Origin: Pedobacter zeae
Lineage (GTDB): Bacteria > Bacteroidota > Bacteroidia > Sphingobacteriales > Sphingobacteriaceae
Reading direction: 5' to 3'
Length of the DNA: 64,000 nt
NCBI RefSeq assembly: GCF_014196715.1
Contig: NZ_JACIEF010000001.1
Span: forward strand, 478,872-542,871
Part shown: piece after piece, positions 6,756-15,057 of the stretch
Numbering within the stretch: the stretch's first letter is position 1
Layout of the letters: each line of letters starts with the position of its first letter
Position numbers and translations under genes: made by a program
The notes under the pieces: model-generated
Database searches by the model: none
Told to the model about the DNA's origin: nothing
Seen by the model: the letters and a program-made list of their open reading frames with translations, nothing else

Positions 6756-9700
6756 ATGAGTAGGAAAATTACCGACTTAACACGGCTGTTAAAGCTTGCC
6801 CAATTACCGCTATTATTATTGTCCCTGGTGTTTATGGGTACAATATCAGTTAAAGCACAAACAGTTAGTATTAAGGGGATTGTAACATCCGGAGATGATA
6901 ACAAACCCCTGCCTGGAGTTACCGTACAGGAAAAAGGAAAACAGAACGGTATGGTTACCGGAACCGATGGTTCTTATGCTATCAACGTACCATCAGATGC
7001 TACGCTTGTATTTTCTTCAATAGGATTTACCAGGCAGGAGGTTAAATTAAACGGAAAAACAATAATTAATATCAAATTACAGAATGATGTGAGTACCCTC
7101 AGCGATGTTGTGGTAATAGGCTATGGAACGGCACGAAAAAAGGATTTGATCGGTTCGGTAAATGTAGTGACCGCCAAGGATGCAGGTGCCAACACCAATA
7201 CCAGTGCAGCACAGCTCCTCATTGGGAAGGCCCCTGGTGTACAGGTAACCAATTCTAATGGAACGCCAGGTTCAAATGCCCAGATTATTGTGCGTGGAAC
7301 CGGCTCATTTACCAATGTGGAACCATTGTATGTGGTGGATGGCATACAGAGTGATGCCAATCTTTTTAATACGATTAATCCGCAGGATATTGATAACATT
7401 ACCATTTTAAAGGATGCAGCCTCTACAGCCATTTATGGCGTTGCTGCTGCTAATGGTGTGGTTATCGTAACCACTAAAAAAGGTAAAAGCGGTTTGCCAC
7501 AGATCTCGTTTGACTCGCAGGTTGGCGTATCTACGGTGCGGAAAAAACTTGACCTGCTCAATGCAAGCGATTATGTTAATCTGCTTAAAGATATTGCGGC
7601 CAGCACTAACATTGCCGTTCCTGCTAAACTCAATACGCCCTATGTAACTGTTGATCGTACCGATTGGCAAAAAGAGATATTCAGATCAGCCTTATCTACC
7701 CAAAATAATGCAACCATAAGCGGTGGTAGTGATAAGGTAACCTATAACCTGTCTTTAGGTTATTTAACCCAGCAGGCCATTGTTAAAGATTATAACCTAA
7801 GAAGATTAAACAGCCGTTTTTCACTTGATGAAAAGCTGGGCCGTTTTCATTTTGGACAAAGCCTTAATGTTCGTTATACCAATACGGGTGGACAAACGGC
7901 CAGTATAGGCAATGCGATTACTTATGCACCATACCAGCCGATATACGATCCGGCTATTTTGGGAGGCTACTCCATTCTAACCAATGTTGATGATAACAGT
8001 AATGCCATAAATCCACTACAGGCATTGGGTGTTCAAACCCTTTCAAGCAACGATTTGGTATTGTATCCGCAAATTTTTGGCGAAGTAAATATTATTAAAG
8101 GCCTCACGTTAAGGTCGCAACTTGCTGGTGTATACGGTAATTCTACCAATGATTCGTACCAGGTACCCTATGTTACCTCAAACAACCTGGCCTTTACCCG
8201 CCAGGCAGGCCGCGCATTTAACAGCTATTCTAATTATACTTTCGAAAACTACCTCTCTTTTAACCGTACGTTTGGTAAGCACAATATATCGGCAACCGCC
8301 GGAACCAGTTATATTGATGCCGGATCGAGCAAATACCTGAGCGTACTCGGTACAGGAATGTTAAATGATAATGTAAAAGATATAGGTGTAGCGCCAACGA
8401 TCACCAGTCAGGCTAATACATCTGGTTACTATACCCAGTTTGGACGCGCAATTTCTTACTATGGACGCCTGGTATATACGTTTAATGACCGTTATATTTT
8501 ATCGGGAAGTATCCGCCGTGATGGTTCCTCAAACTTTGGTCCTCAAAGCCGCTATGGAAACTTTCCAGGAGTTGGTTTTGCATGGCGGATCAGTGAAGAA
8601 AGTTTCGTAAAATCAGCACTTCCGTTTATCAGCGACGCAAAATTTCGCATAGGCTGGGGTCGTACAGGCAATAACAAGTTTGGTTTAACCACAACCCAGG
8701 TATTTACTTTTGGAGGTTCACCAACCGGTAACCTGATTTACTCGCTTGGTCAAAATGAATCGTTTGCAAATGGAACAACGGTTGCTTCAATTGCAAACCC
8801 GTTTTTAAGGTGGGAAGAAACAGACCAGACCGATATAGGGCTTGACCTTGGTTTCTTGAACAATCAGCTTACGGTAGCCCTTGATTATTATAACCGGAAA
8901 AGCAGTGGTTTGCTGGTCGCTATTCCAATACCAACCAGCGTTGGAATCGGTGGTTTGAGTGGGTTTGACAGTAAATTAATTACCAATGCCGCCGATGCCC
9001 AAAACAGAGGTTTCGAATTTCAGGTTGGCTATCAAAGTAAAGGCACTGACTTTAGCTACAACATAAGTGTTAATGGTGCTTATAACCAGAATAAAACATT
9101 ATCACTGGGTGCCCAATCGCAAACACCGATAATAGGAGGGTACTTTAACAGTTTAAATGGAATTACTTTAACACAACCAGGAATGCCCATTGGTGCATTT
9201 TATGGGTATAATGTAGACCGCGTAGCTTCTACCCAGGCACAGATAGACGCATTAAATGTTGCAGCACGTCAAAAAACGGGCAATCCTAATGCAGTTTACC
9301 AGGCTGGATTATTACCAGGCGACTTTATATTCAAGGATTTGAACAACGATGGTGTTGTTGATGATAAAGATCAAAAGATGCTGGGCAGCGCTATCCCTAA
9401 GTTTATATATGGTTTTAATGCCGGTGCCACTTATAAAAATTTTGATCTCAATATCGTAATCGCTGGCGTTCAGGGCGTTCAACTGGTTAACTCGCTTAAA
9501 TTCAGTACCGAAAATGCTTCAACCGGGCACAATGCTTCTACGGCGATCCTAAACAGGTGGAGGAATCCCGGTGATATTGCTGCTTTGCCAAGAGCCGGGC
9601 AAAATGTAACGGCAACAGGTAATTTGAGGCCGTCGGATTTTTTTGTTGAGAATGGAGCCTATTTGCGTGCACGTAACATCACCTTAGGTTACACCTTCAC

Positions 9701-9935
9701 CAAAGCGGCTTTGAAAGCCTTCTCAGGTAATGTATTAAGCAATCTTCGTGTGTATGTAGCCGCACAAAACTTATTTACCATTACCGGATACAAAGGCTAT
9801 GATCCGGAAATTAGTACACAAACCAATGGCGGGGTAAATGGGGGAGCCGCCGATTATATATTTAATCGTGGCATTGATGATGGGCAGATCCCACAGCCAC
9901 GTACATTTTTGGCAGGCGTACAAGTTGGATTTTAA
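6756..9935 (+). CDS. SusC/RagA-family TonB-dependent transporter
   Basis: A 1059-residue outer-membrane protein that imports oligomeric nutrients together with its SusD partner. Order: signal peptide (MSRKIT to SVKAQ), carboxypeptidase-D-like regulatory domain (IKGIVTSGDDNKPLPGV), linker with LSDVVVIGYGTARKKDLIGSV (TonB-box-like sequence leading into the plug), plug domain (IIVRGTGSF, YVVDGIQ, ILKDAASTAIYGVAAANGVVIVTTKKGK) and a C-terminal beta-barrel ending in VGF. The ATG at 6756 is preferred over an upstream in-frame TTG at 6663 because the signal peptide follows it directly. susD follows 26 bp downstream. No polysaccharide-degrading enzyme is adjacent, so the substrate is unknown. Confidence 0.95.
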   Translation: MSRKITDLTRLLKLAQLPLLLLSLVFMGTISVKAQTVSIKGIVTSGDDNKPLPGVTVQEKGKQNGMVTGTDGSYAINVPSDATLVFSSIGFTRQEVKLNGKTIINIKLQNDVSTLSDVVVIGYGTARKKDLIGSVNVVTAKDAGANTNTSAAQLLIGKAPGVQVTNSNGTPGSNAQIIVRGTGSFTNVEPLYVVDGIQSDANLFNTINPQDIDNITILKDAASTAIYGVAAANGVVIVTTKKGKSGLPQISFDSQVGVSTVRKKLDLLNASDYVNLLKDIAASTNIAVPAKLNTPYVTVDRTDWQKEIFRSALSTQNNATISGGSDKVTYNLSLGYLTQQAIVKDYNLRRLNSRFSLDEKLGRFHFGQSLNVRYTNTGGQTASIGNAITYAPYQPIYDPAILGGYSILTNVDDNSNAINPLQALGVQTLSSNDLVLYPQIFGEVNIIKGLTLRSQLAGVYGNSTNDSYQVPYVTSNNLAFTRQAGRAFNSYSNYTFENYLSFNRTFGKHNISATAGTSYIDAGSSKYLSVLGTGMLNDNVKDIGVAPTITSQANTSGYYTQFGRAISYYGRLVYTFNDRYILSGSIRRDGSSNFGPQSRYGNFPGVGFAWRISEESFVKSALPFISDAKFRIGWGRTGNNKFGLTTTQVFTFGGSPTGNLIYSLGQNESFANGTTVASIANPFLRWEETDQTDIGLDLGFLNNQLTVALDYYNRKSSGLLVAIPIPTSVGIGGLSGFDSKLITNAADAQNRGFEFQVGYQSKGTDFSYNISVNGAYNQNKTLSLGAQSQTPIIGGYFNSLNGITLTQPGMPIGAFYGYNVDRVASTQAQIDALNVAARQKTGNPNAVYQAGLLPGDFIFKDLNNDGVVDDKDQKMLGSAIPKFIYGFNAGATYKNFDLNIVIAGVQGVQLVNSLKFSTENASTGHNASTAILNRWRNPGDIAALPRAGQNVTATGNLRPSDFFVENGAYLRARNITLGYTFTKAALKAFSGNVLSNLRVYVAAQNLFTITGYKGYDPEISTQTNGGVNGGAADYIFNRGIDDGQIPQPRTFLAGVQVGF

Positions 9936-9961
9936 GGATAAATAATATTAAAGAGATCGTT

Positions 9962-11557
9962 ATGAAAAAATATATAAAATATCTGGCAGTTGTAGTTTTA
10001 TTAATTGCAACCGGAGGATGTAAGAAAGATTTGGACTTACAAAATAAAAGCGCATACACTTACGACACCTATTTTACAAGTGATGCCGCTATAAATCAAA
10101 CGGTGATAGCCAGCTATGCTACTTTATTGCATTCGGGTTTGTGGGCCCGCGAATGGTATTATATTTTTGATTTGCTGGGCTATGATGCCAAGAATGCCCA
10201 ACCGCTCCAGGGCGATCTTTTGGCCCTGGCACAGTATAATTTTGCTCCGAACCAACCGCAGTTAGAATCGATGTGGTCTTCACTGTACCGTTTAATTATG
10301 CGTTCGAACGTGGTGATTAACCGTGCCCAGGCATGGACCCCAGCCAATGCAACCGAACAGGCCAATCAAAAGCAATATATCGCCGAGGCTAAATTTTTGA
10401 GGGCCTATGCCTACTTCAATCTGGTTAATCTGTATGGACGTGTACCTTTGCGCAAAGCATATAACCCGCTGCCAACGCCAGAAGAAATTAACCTGCCCCG
10501 TGCCGCTGTAGCAGATGTATGGGCTTTTATTGAACAGGATTTAAAAGATGCACAAGCAGATCTTCCTATTTCATATGCGGCAGCCAATTTTGGGCGTGCC
10601 ACCCGGGGAGCTGCGGTTGCTTTGCTTGGTAAATCGTACCTCTATGAAAAAAAATGGGGAGATGCTGTTACTGAATTAAGCAAATTGACCCAGGCTCCAT
10701 ATAACTATTCGCTGGCACCCGTATACAACGACCTGTTTGATGATCCCAATCAGAATAATTCATCCAGTAATCCGGAAACCATTTTCCAGGTAATGAACCA
10801 GGTTTGGACCGATTGGGGTATCGGTAACCAGTATGCCCCATTTGGCGGTCAGGAAACATGGGGTGGGAAAGCTAGTCACTCTGCCCGTGCACAAGAATAC
10901 GGCTTTAACGATTGGAATAATGTGTTTATTACCACTACAGCTGTTAAAGCTTTTACCTACACTAACCCACAAACCAATGGTGTTTATGTTGATCCACGTG
11001 CGGCTTATACATTTTACGGAGACGCAGCAAGTGGCGGACAGACTCAATATTGCCAGCAATGCTCAACCGGTCCAATCGCATTTCCTTATGCAACAGCAGG
11101 TTATAAATACTTAAAGTATGAGTATTATAATAAGGTAGCAAGTTATGGTGGGCCGCAAAGTGGCATTAACGGGCAGGTAATCCGTTATGCCGATGTGTTG
11201 CTCATGCTCGCTGAGGCTTACATACAACAGGGAAACACCGGATCGCAGCCATTGGCACTGATTAATCAGGTACGCAGCAGGCCAAGTGTTAATGCCCCGC
11301 TTTACATCAGTTTGGGTAACCAAAATCAGGCCATGACCATCCTGATGCGCGAAAGGCAATTGGAACTTACCGGAGAACAGTCTCGTTACTTTGATCTGAT
11401 ACGTTGGGGCATAGCCAGGCAGACCATCAATTCTGAAAGGCAGATAGAAGACGGTACCCAGCCATTCCAGGATAAAAATGTTTTATTACCTATACCATTA
11501 TCTGAAAAGAATGCAAATCCTAATGTTGGTAAGGATGTTGGCAATGGCTGGAATTAA
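9962..11557 (+). CDS. SusD/RagB-family surface lipoprotein
   Basis: A 531-residue nutrient-binding lid protein for the preceding SusC. Lipoprotein signal with lipobox ending TGGC (Cys near residue 20) followed by KKDLDL. TPR-like SusD core: YIAEAKFLRAYAYFNLVNLYG (about 139-159) with VPLRKAYN after it, and the C-terminal conserved block with LMRERQLELTGEQSRYFDLIRW (split here: LMRERQLELT, then GEQSRYFDLIRW). It is the last gene of the pair and is followed by a strong terminator. Confident family call; ligand unknown. Confidence 0.95.
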   Translation: MKKYIKYLAVVVLLIATGGCKKDLDLQNKSAYTYDTYFTSDAAINQTVIASYATLLHSGLWAREWYYIFDLLGYDAKNAQPLQGDLLALAQYNFAPNQPQLESMWSSLYRLIMRSNVVINRAQAWTPANATEQANQKQYIAEAKFLRAYAYFNLVNLYGRVPLRKAYNPLPTPEEINLPRAAVADVWAFIEQDLKDAQADLPISYAAANFGRATRGAAVALLGKSYLYEKKWGDAVTELSKLTQAPYNYSLAPVYNDLFDDPNQNNSSSNPETIFQVMNQVWTDWGIGNQYAPFGGQETWGGKASHSARAQEYGFNDWNNVFITTTAVKAFTYTNPQTNGVYVDPRAAYTFYGDAASGGQTQYCQQCSTGPIAFPYATAGYKYLKYEYYNKVASYGGPQSGINGQVIRYADVLLMLAEAYIQQGNTGSQPLALINQVRSRPSVNAPLYISLGNQNQAMTILMRERQLELTGEQSRYFDLIRWGIARQTINSERQIEDGTQPFQDKNVLLPIPLSEKNANPNVGKDVGNGWN

Positions 11558-11605
11558 TAATAGTTGTAACAGCAAAATATAGCCTTTAAGGCAGCCAATT
11601 AATAA

Positions 11606-11640
11606 AAAACGACAATTTTCAAATCGAAAATTGTCGTTTT
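11606..11640. terminator. Bidirectional terminator after susCD
   Basis: A 15-bp perfect stem (AAAACGACAATTTTC / GAAAATTGTCGTTTT) with a 5-nt loop, rich in flanking A and T runs, so it can serve both the susCD transcript and the convergent response-regulator transcript. Confidence 0.85.
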
Positions 11641-11723
11641 TTATTATTTTTCATTTCTTCTGGCGGCTTGCGGGAATTAAATGATGTTAATTGCGGGCGC
11701 ACAAGGCCCGAACAATCAGGCCC

Positions 11724-12089
11724 TCATGCCTGAAGCAGCTCTTCAATTTTATCCAGCAGTACTGTGAGGTCAAAAGGCTTGGAAATATAACTGTCTGCTC
11801 CACAGCTTTCAGCAATACTTTTGCCATCAGTGCTTGCAGAGTACATCAGTACAGGGGTTGAAGAGGTTTTACGATTATCCCGTAATGATCTTAAAATCTG
11901 GTCACCAGATATCATAGGCATCCAGATATCCAACAGGATCAGATCCGGAGCTTCCCGCTCTATGGTTTTAAGTGCATTCACGCTGTTCGGCTCAAGCACC
12001 ACCTCGTAGCCATCGTCTTCCAGTAACAGTTCAAGCATTTCCAATATGCCCTGATCATCATCACAAACCAGAATTTTTTTATATTTCAT
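11724..12089 (-). CDS. Single-domain response regulator (CheY-like)
   Basis: A 121-residue stand-alone receiver domain. Acidic pocket CDDD (10-12), phospho-acceptor Asp54 in ILLDIWMP, Ser84 in MYSAS and Lys104 in YISKPFD are all present. It has no output domain, so it must act by protein contact or phosphotransfer. It lies 18 bp downstream of the LOV histidine kinase on the same strand and is very likely its partner. This kinase/single-receiver arrangement is typical of bacterial light or stress sensing chains that feed another regulator. Confidence 0.93.
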   Translation of the reverse strand: MKYKKILVCDDDQGILEMLELLLEDDGYEVVLEPNSVNALKTIEREAPDLILLDIWMPMISGDQILRSLRDNRKTSSTPVLMYSASTDGKSIAESCGADSYISKPFDLTVLLDKIEELLQA

Positions 12090-12107
12090 ATTTTAATAAA
12101 GGGATAA

Positions 12108-13613
12108 TTAATGCATTGGCAATGTAAAGTTGAAGGTAGATCCGACGTTTTTCTGACTTTCAGCCCAAATTGTACCGCCGTGGTTGGTAATTATCTGCTG
12201 ACAGAGATAAAGCCCGATTCCCATTCCCGGATAATGTTTCTGTACTTCATCTACCCGGTAGAAGCGATCAAAAACATTACTTAACTCGTCCTCGCTAATA
12301 CCCATTCCTTTATCCGTTACCGATACCTTGATAAAATCGCTGATGGACGATACCTGCACTTCGATTTGGGTGTTATCGGCAGAGTATTTGATTGCATTGC
12401 TCAACAAGTTGGAAACCACCTGGATAAGGTGAGATTCATCTCCGTTGAAATTTCTTCCGATTTTGCCTGTAAGCGATATTTTTCTGGATGGTGTTGCCGC
12501 CCTGATGCTCTCTACAGTTTCGGCCATCATTTTATCAAAGTCGAATTCCTCCTGATGAAGGGTGATGTTTCCGGTCTGGATTCTCGATACATCCAGCAGT
12601 TCTGATAATAACTGGTTAAGGCGCTGGATGTATTTTCCGGTTTTTTCTACAATGCCTTTAAATTTATCGCTTGCATTTTCAGGCATCATCCTTTCCATCA
12701 GCTGCATATATCCAACAACGGTAGTTAATGGTGTTTTAAGCTCATGGCTGGCTATGGAAAGAAAATCATCCTTACGCTGCTGTAAAGCCCGTTGGTCGGT
12801 AATGTCTTCAATGGCGAGTAATATCCAGTCTTTATACCTGCCTTCGAGTTCGATACGGTGGGCATTAAGCAGCATCAGTTTTTTGCCAATATGAGGAAAA
12901 TCGTGTTTTACCTCGAAGTCTAATACCGGATTATTGGTAGGAAGGATTTCTTCCATCAATTTTTTTAACTCCGGGATGTTCCACTGGCCATTACCAAGAT
13001 CGTAAAGCAATTTACCCTTAGTTTCATTGATAGAAACTTTAAAAGTATTGAGAAAGTGGTTGTTGGCACTTAAAACCCGGTAATCTTTGTCCATTACAAC
13101 CAGGCTCTCCCGGATGGTTTCTACAATACTGCTTAGGTACTCCTGGCTTTCCCGGTACATCTTGGTCCTTTCTTCTACCTTTCGCTCAGTTTCCTGTTGC
13201 ACAAGTTCAAGTTCCTGCTGCGATTTTCGCCTTGAAGATATGTCGTTTTGTATTCCGATAAAATGCGTAATCTGGCCATCTTCGTTCTTTACCGGAGAGA
13301 TGTACAGCTCGTTATAAAATAATTTCCCCTTTTTTGTATAGTTTCTGATTTCTACACTACAGCTTTCTCCCTTGGCGAGCGCGGTTGAAATTATCTTGCG
13401 TTCTGACTGCTGCCGGTCTTTGCCCTGCAGGAACCTGCAGTTATGGCCAATGATCTCACTCCTGATATATCCTGAAATTCTTTCGAAGGCGGGGTTGCAA
13501 TAAATAATAGGGTTATCTGGTAAAAGATTATCGGTAATCACAATTCCGGTAACCGATGCATCTAAAACCTTGTACAGTACCTCGTGTTCCAAAGGCACAT
13601 TTGTTTTTTTCAT
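12108..13613 (-). CDS. LOV-domain blue-light sensor histidine kinase
   Basis: A 501-residue cytoplasmic kinase. Residues about 12-127 form a PAS domain of the LOV class: the photoactive motif GHNCRFLQG has Cys59, the residue that forms the flavin adduct, with Asn58, Arg60 and Gln63; the FMN-contacting Asn91, Asn101 and Gln122 (IGIQNDIS) are also present. A coiled linker (about 128-158) leads to a second PAS (about 160-275), then HisKA with His290 in SHELKTPLT, and HATPase_c with N-box, DKGMGISED and GMGIGLYLC. The ATG at 13613 is chosen because the PAS begins soon after; an in-frame upstream extension to 13679 has no domain. Kinase and single-domain regulator form an operon. Confidence 0.9.
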   Translation of the reverse strand: MKKTNVPLEHEVLYKVLDASVTGIVITDNLLPDNPIIYCNPAFERISGYIRSEIIGHNCRFLQGKDRQQSERKIISTALAKGESCSVEIRNYTKKGKLFYNELYISPVKNEDGQITHFIGIQNDISSRRKSQQELELVQQETERKVEERTKMYRESQEYLSSIVETIRESLVVMDKDYRVLSANNHFLNTFKVSINETKGKLLYDLGNGQWNIPELKKLMEEILPTNNPVLDFEVKHDFPHIGKKLMLLNAHRIELEGRYKDWILLAIEDITDQRALQQRKDDFLSIASHELKTPLTTVVGYMQLMERMMPENASDKFKGIVEKTGKYIQRLNQLLSELLDVSRIQTGNITLHQEEFDFDKMMAETVESIRAATPSRKISLTGKIGRNFNGDESHLIQVVSNLLSNAIKYSADNTQIEVQVSSISDFIKVSVTDKGMGISEDELSNVFDRFYRVDEVQKHYPGMGIGLYLCQQIITNHGGTIWAESQKNVGSTFNFTLPMH

Positions 13614-13874
13614 ATTGATATGATTTTCCTTACTCAAACCGATAAAATTTATTTTTTTTAATAACGATATAGGCCCCAATTTGGTTTTGGAGATTTAAAG
13701 TTTTTGAGGGGTAAATATAGTAATAAGTCCCATCACACCGATAAATTATGCAACGCGCGACCCATATTTCCCTAAATAGTATGGCATTTTGTTTTGGCCA
13801 ATTTGAGATCAAACTCTTTTTATGCTTGATCAATAAATGCTATACTTTATGCAATGAGAGTGGTAGATGAGGCA

Positions 13875-14288
13875 TTAGTGTGGCAGTTTATTTTTAATTA
13901 TGCCATAAAGATAGGTTCCGAGCAAGGCTCCTAATATTACAATGGCCATGCCAGCATACCCGCTACCCAGGTTCACAAACATAGGGCCCGGACATGCGCC
14001 TGTTAAGGCCCAGCCTAAGCCAAAAATGGTACCACCAAGAATGTATTTAACATAGGTTTTAGCTTTATCGTGGAAGGTGATGGAATTTCCGGAAATGTCT
14101 TTGGCTTTGAATTTTTTGATCAGCGATACGGCTATTACTCCTAATACAACAGCCGTACCAATAATGCCATACATGTGGAAAGATTGGAAACGGAACATTT
14201 CCTGGATCCGGTACCAGGAAACCGCTTCAGATTTAGTCATGGTGATGCCAAAAAGTGTACCTGCCAGAATATATTTTATAAATTTCAT
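13875..14288 (-). CDS. YeeE/YedE-family sulfur transporter subunit (C-terminal half type, DUF6691)
   Basis: A 137-residue membrane protein with about four hydrophobic segments. It carries the conserved GACPGPMFVNLGSG motif with its Cys, characteristic of the YeeE/YedE group that moves thiosulfate or other reduced sulfur through a cysteine relay. It corresponds to the second half of longer single-chain members. The partner half is encoded 10 bp upstream on the same strand, so the functional unit is a split transporter. Substrate assignment to thiosulfate is from family knowledge. Confidence 0.82.
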   Translation of the reverse strand: MKFIKYILAGTLFGITMTKSEAVSWYRIQEMFRFQSFHMYGIIGTAVVLGVIAVSLIKKFKAKDISGNSITFHDKAKTYVKYILGGTIFGLGWALTGACPGPMFVNLGSGYAGMAIVILGALLGTYLYGIIKNKLPH

Positions 14289-14298
14289 TTTTATGATT

Positions 14299-14856
14299 TT
14301 AAAAGATAAGAGGCATAATGAGGAAAGTCATGATAAGGCCGCCGATAAAAAAACCGATTACCGCAACTAACGACGGCAGTTGCAGGTTAGAAAGTCCGGA
14401 TATGGCATGGCCGGAAGTACATCCACCGGCATAGCGAGATCCAAAACCAACCAGTAAACCACCAATGAGTAAAATAGCCAGTGTTTTTATGTCTTTCAAA
14501 GCCTCTAACGAAAATAAGCTGCCTGGATTCAGTTTGCCATCGAATTTAATGCCCAACTGATTTAAATCAGCAACTGTAGCGGCAGATAATTTTACGGGCG
14601 CCGGGCTGCTCAGGTAGTTTGTGGCAATAAATCCACCTATTACGGAGCCGATGAGGAACATGAGGTTCCAGAGTTGGTCTTTCCATTTAAAATCGAAAAA
14701 AGTTACTTTTTTGCCGGCTCCGGCTATGGAACAAATGGTACGAAGGTTTGATGAAAAACCAAACGATTTGCCGAAAAAAAGCAAAATGAGCATAACGAGT
14801 ACGATCATGATGCCCGAGAAATACCAGGGCCAGGGTTGTTTAATGAAATCAATCAT
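14299..14856 (-). CDS. YeeE/YedE-family sulfur transporter subunit (N-terminal half type)
   Basis: A 185-residue membrane protein, first gene of a two-gene unit with the 137-residue partner. Hydrophobic segments flank the signature GSRYAGGCTSGHAISGLSNL, whose Cys is the relay residue in this family. A TATTTTTG -7 box at 14864-14871 lies so close to the ATG that the mRNA would be nearly leaderless, and a dyad operator candidate is centred about 63 bp upstream of the predicted start site. Confidence 0.85.
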   Translation of the reverse strand: MIDFIKQPWPWYFSGIMIVLVMLILLFFGKSFGFSSNLRTICSIAGAGKKVTFFDFKWKDQLWNLMFLIGSVIGGFIATNYLSSPAPVKLSAATVADLNQLGIKFDGKLNPGSLFSLEALKDIKTLAILLIGGLLVGFGSRYAGGCTSGHAISGLSNLQLPSLVAVIGFFIGGLIMTFLIMPLIF

Positions 14857-14863
14857 GGTGTTT

Positions 14864-14928
14864 CAAAAATAGGTTTATAGCTTAAGAAGCATTTTTTACC
14901 TTGCTTCCTCATGTTCTGATACAGAACA
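14864..14928 (-). promoter_or_regulatory. Promoter and dyad operator of the YeeE/YedE pair
   Basis: On the minus strand TATTTTTG (14871-14864) is an exact TAnnTTTG match. TGTTCT-N5-AGAACA at 14912-14928 is a perfect dyad centred near -63 relative to the predicted start, a usual position for an activator such as a Crp-type protein. No TTG is seen at -33, consistent with activator dependence (inference). Confidence 0.45.
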
Positions 14929-14961
14929 AATTAATGCATAAATCTTTGAATATTTTAGACA

Positions 14962-14992
14962 GAATTTCAGTTTCTGACTGAAACTGAAATTC
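14962..14992. terminator. Strong hairpin downstream of the LTA-synthase-like gene
   Basis: GAATTTCAGTTTC and GAAACTGAAATTC form a perfect 13-bp stem with a 5-nt loop. It lies 66 bp past the stop codon of the minus-strand sulfatase gene. There is no good T-run on the minus strand, so it may be a Rho-type or RNA-stabilising structure instead of an efficient intrinsic terminator. Confidence 0.4.
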
Positions 14993-15057
14993 ACTAATTG
15001 TAAGATATATGTTGTGAGTATCCTGGCAAACAAAGTAACCGGGTTGGTTAAGCTTTA

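Noticed and set aside
10668..11359. Several ORFs antisense to the first susD
   Set aside because: They are shadows of the susD codons, with atypical composition and no independent start signals.
13630..13833. 67-codon ORF upstream of the LOV kinase
   Set aside because: Composition is not protein-like and it overlaps the kinase leader region; probably chance.
14962..14992. 13-bp hairpin as a regulatory riboswitch
   Set aside because: It lies downstream of a gene and without an alternative pairing partner; a 3'-end structure is more likely.
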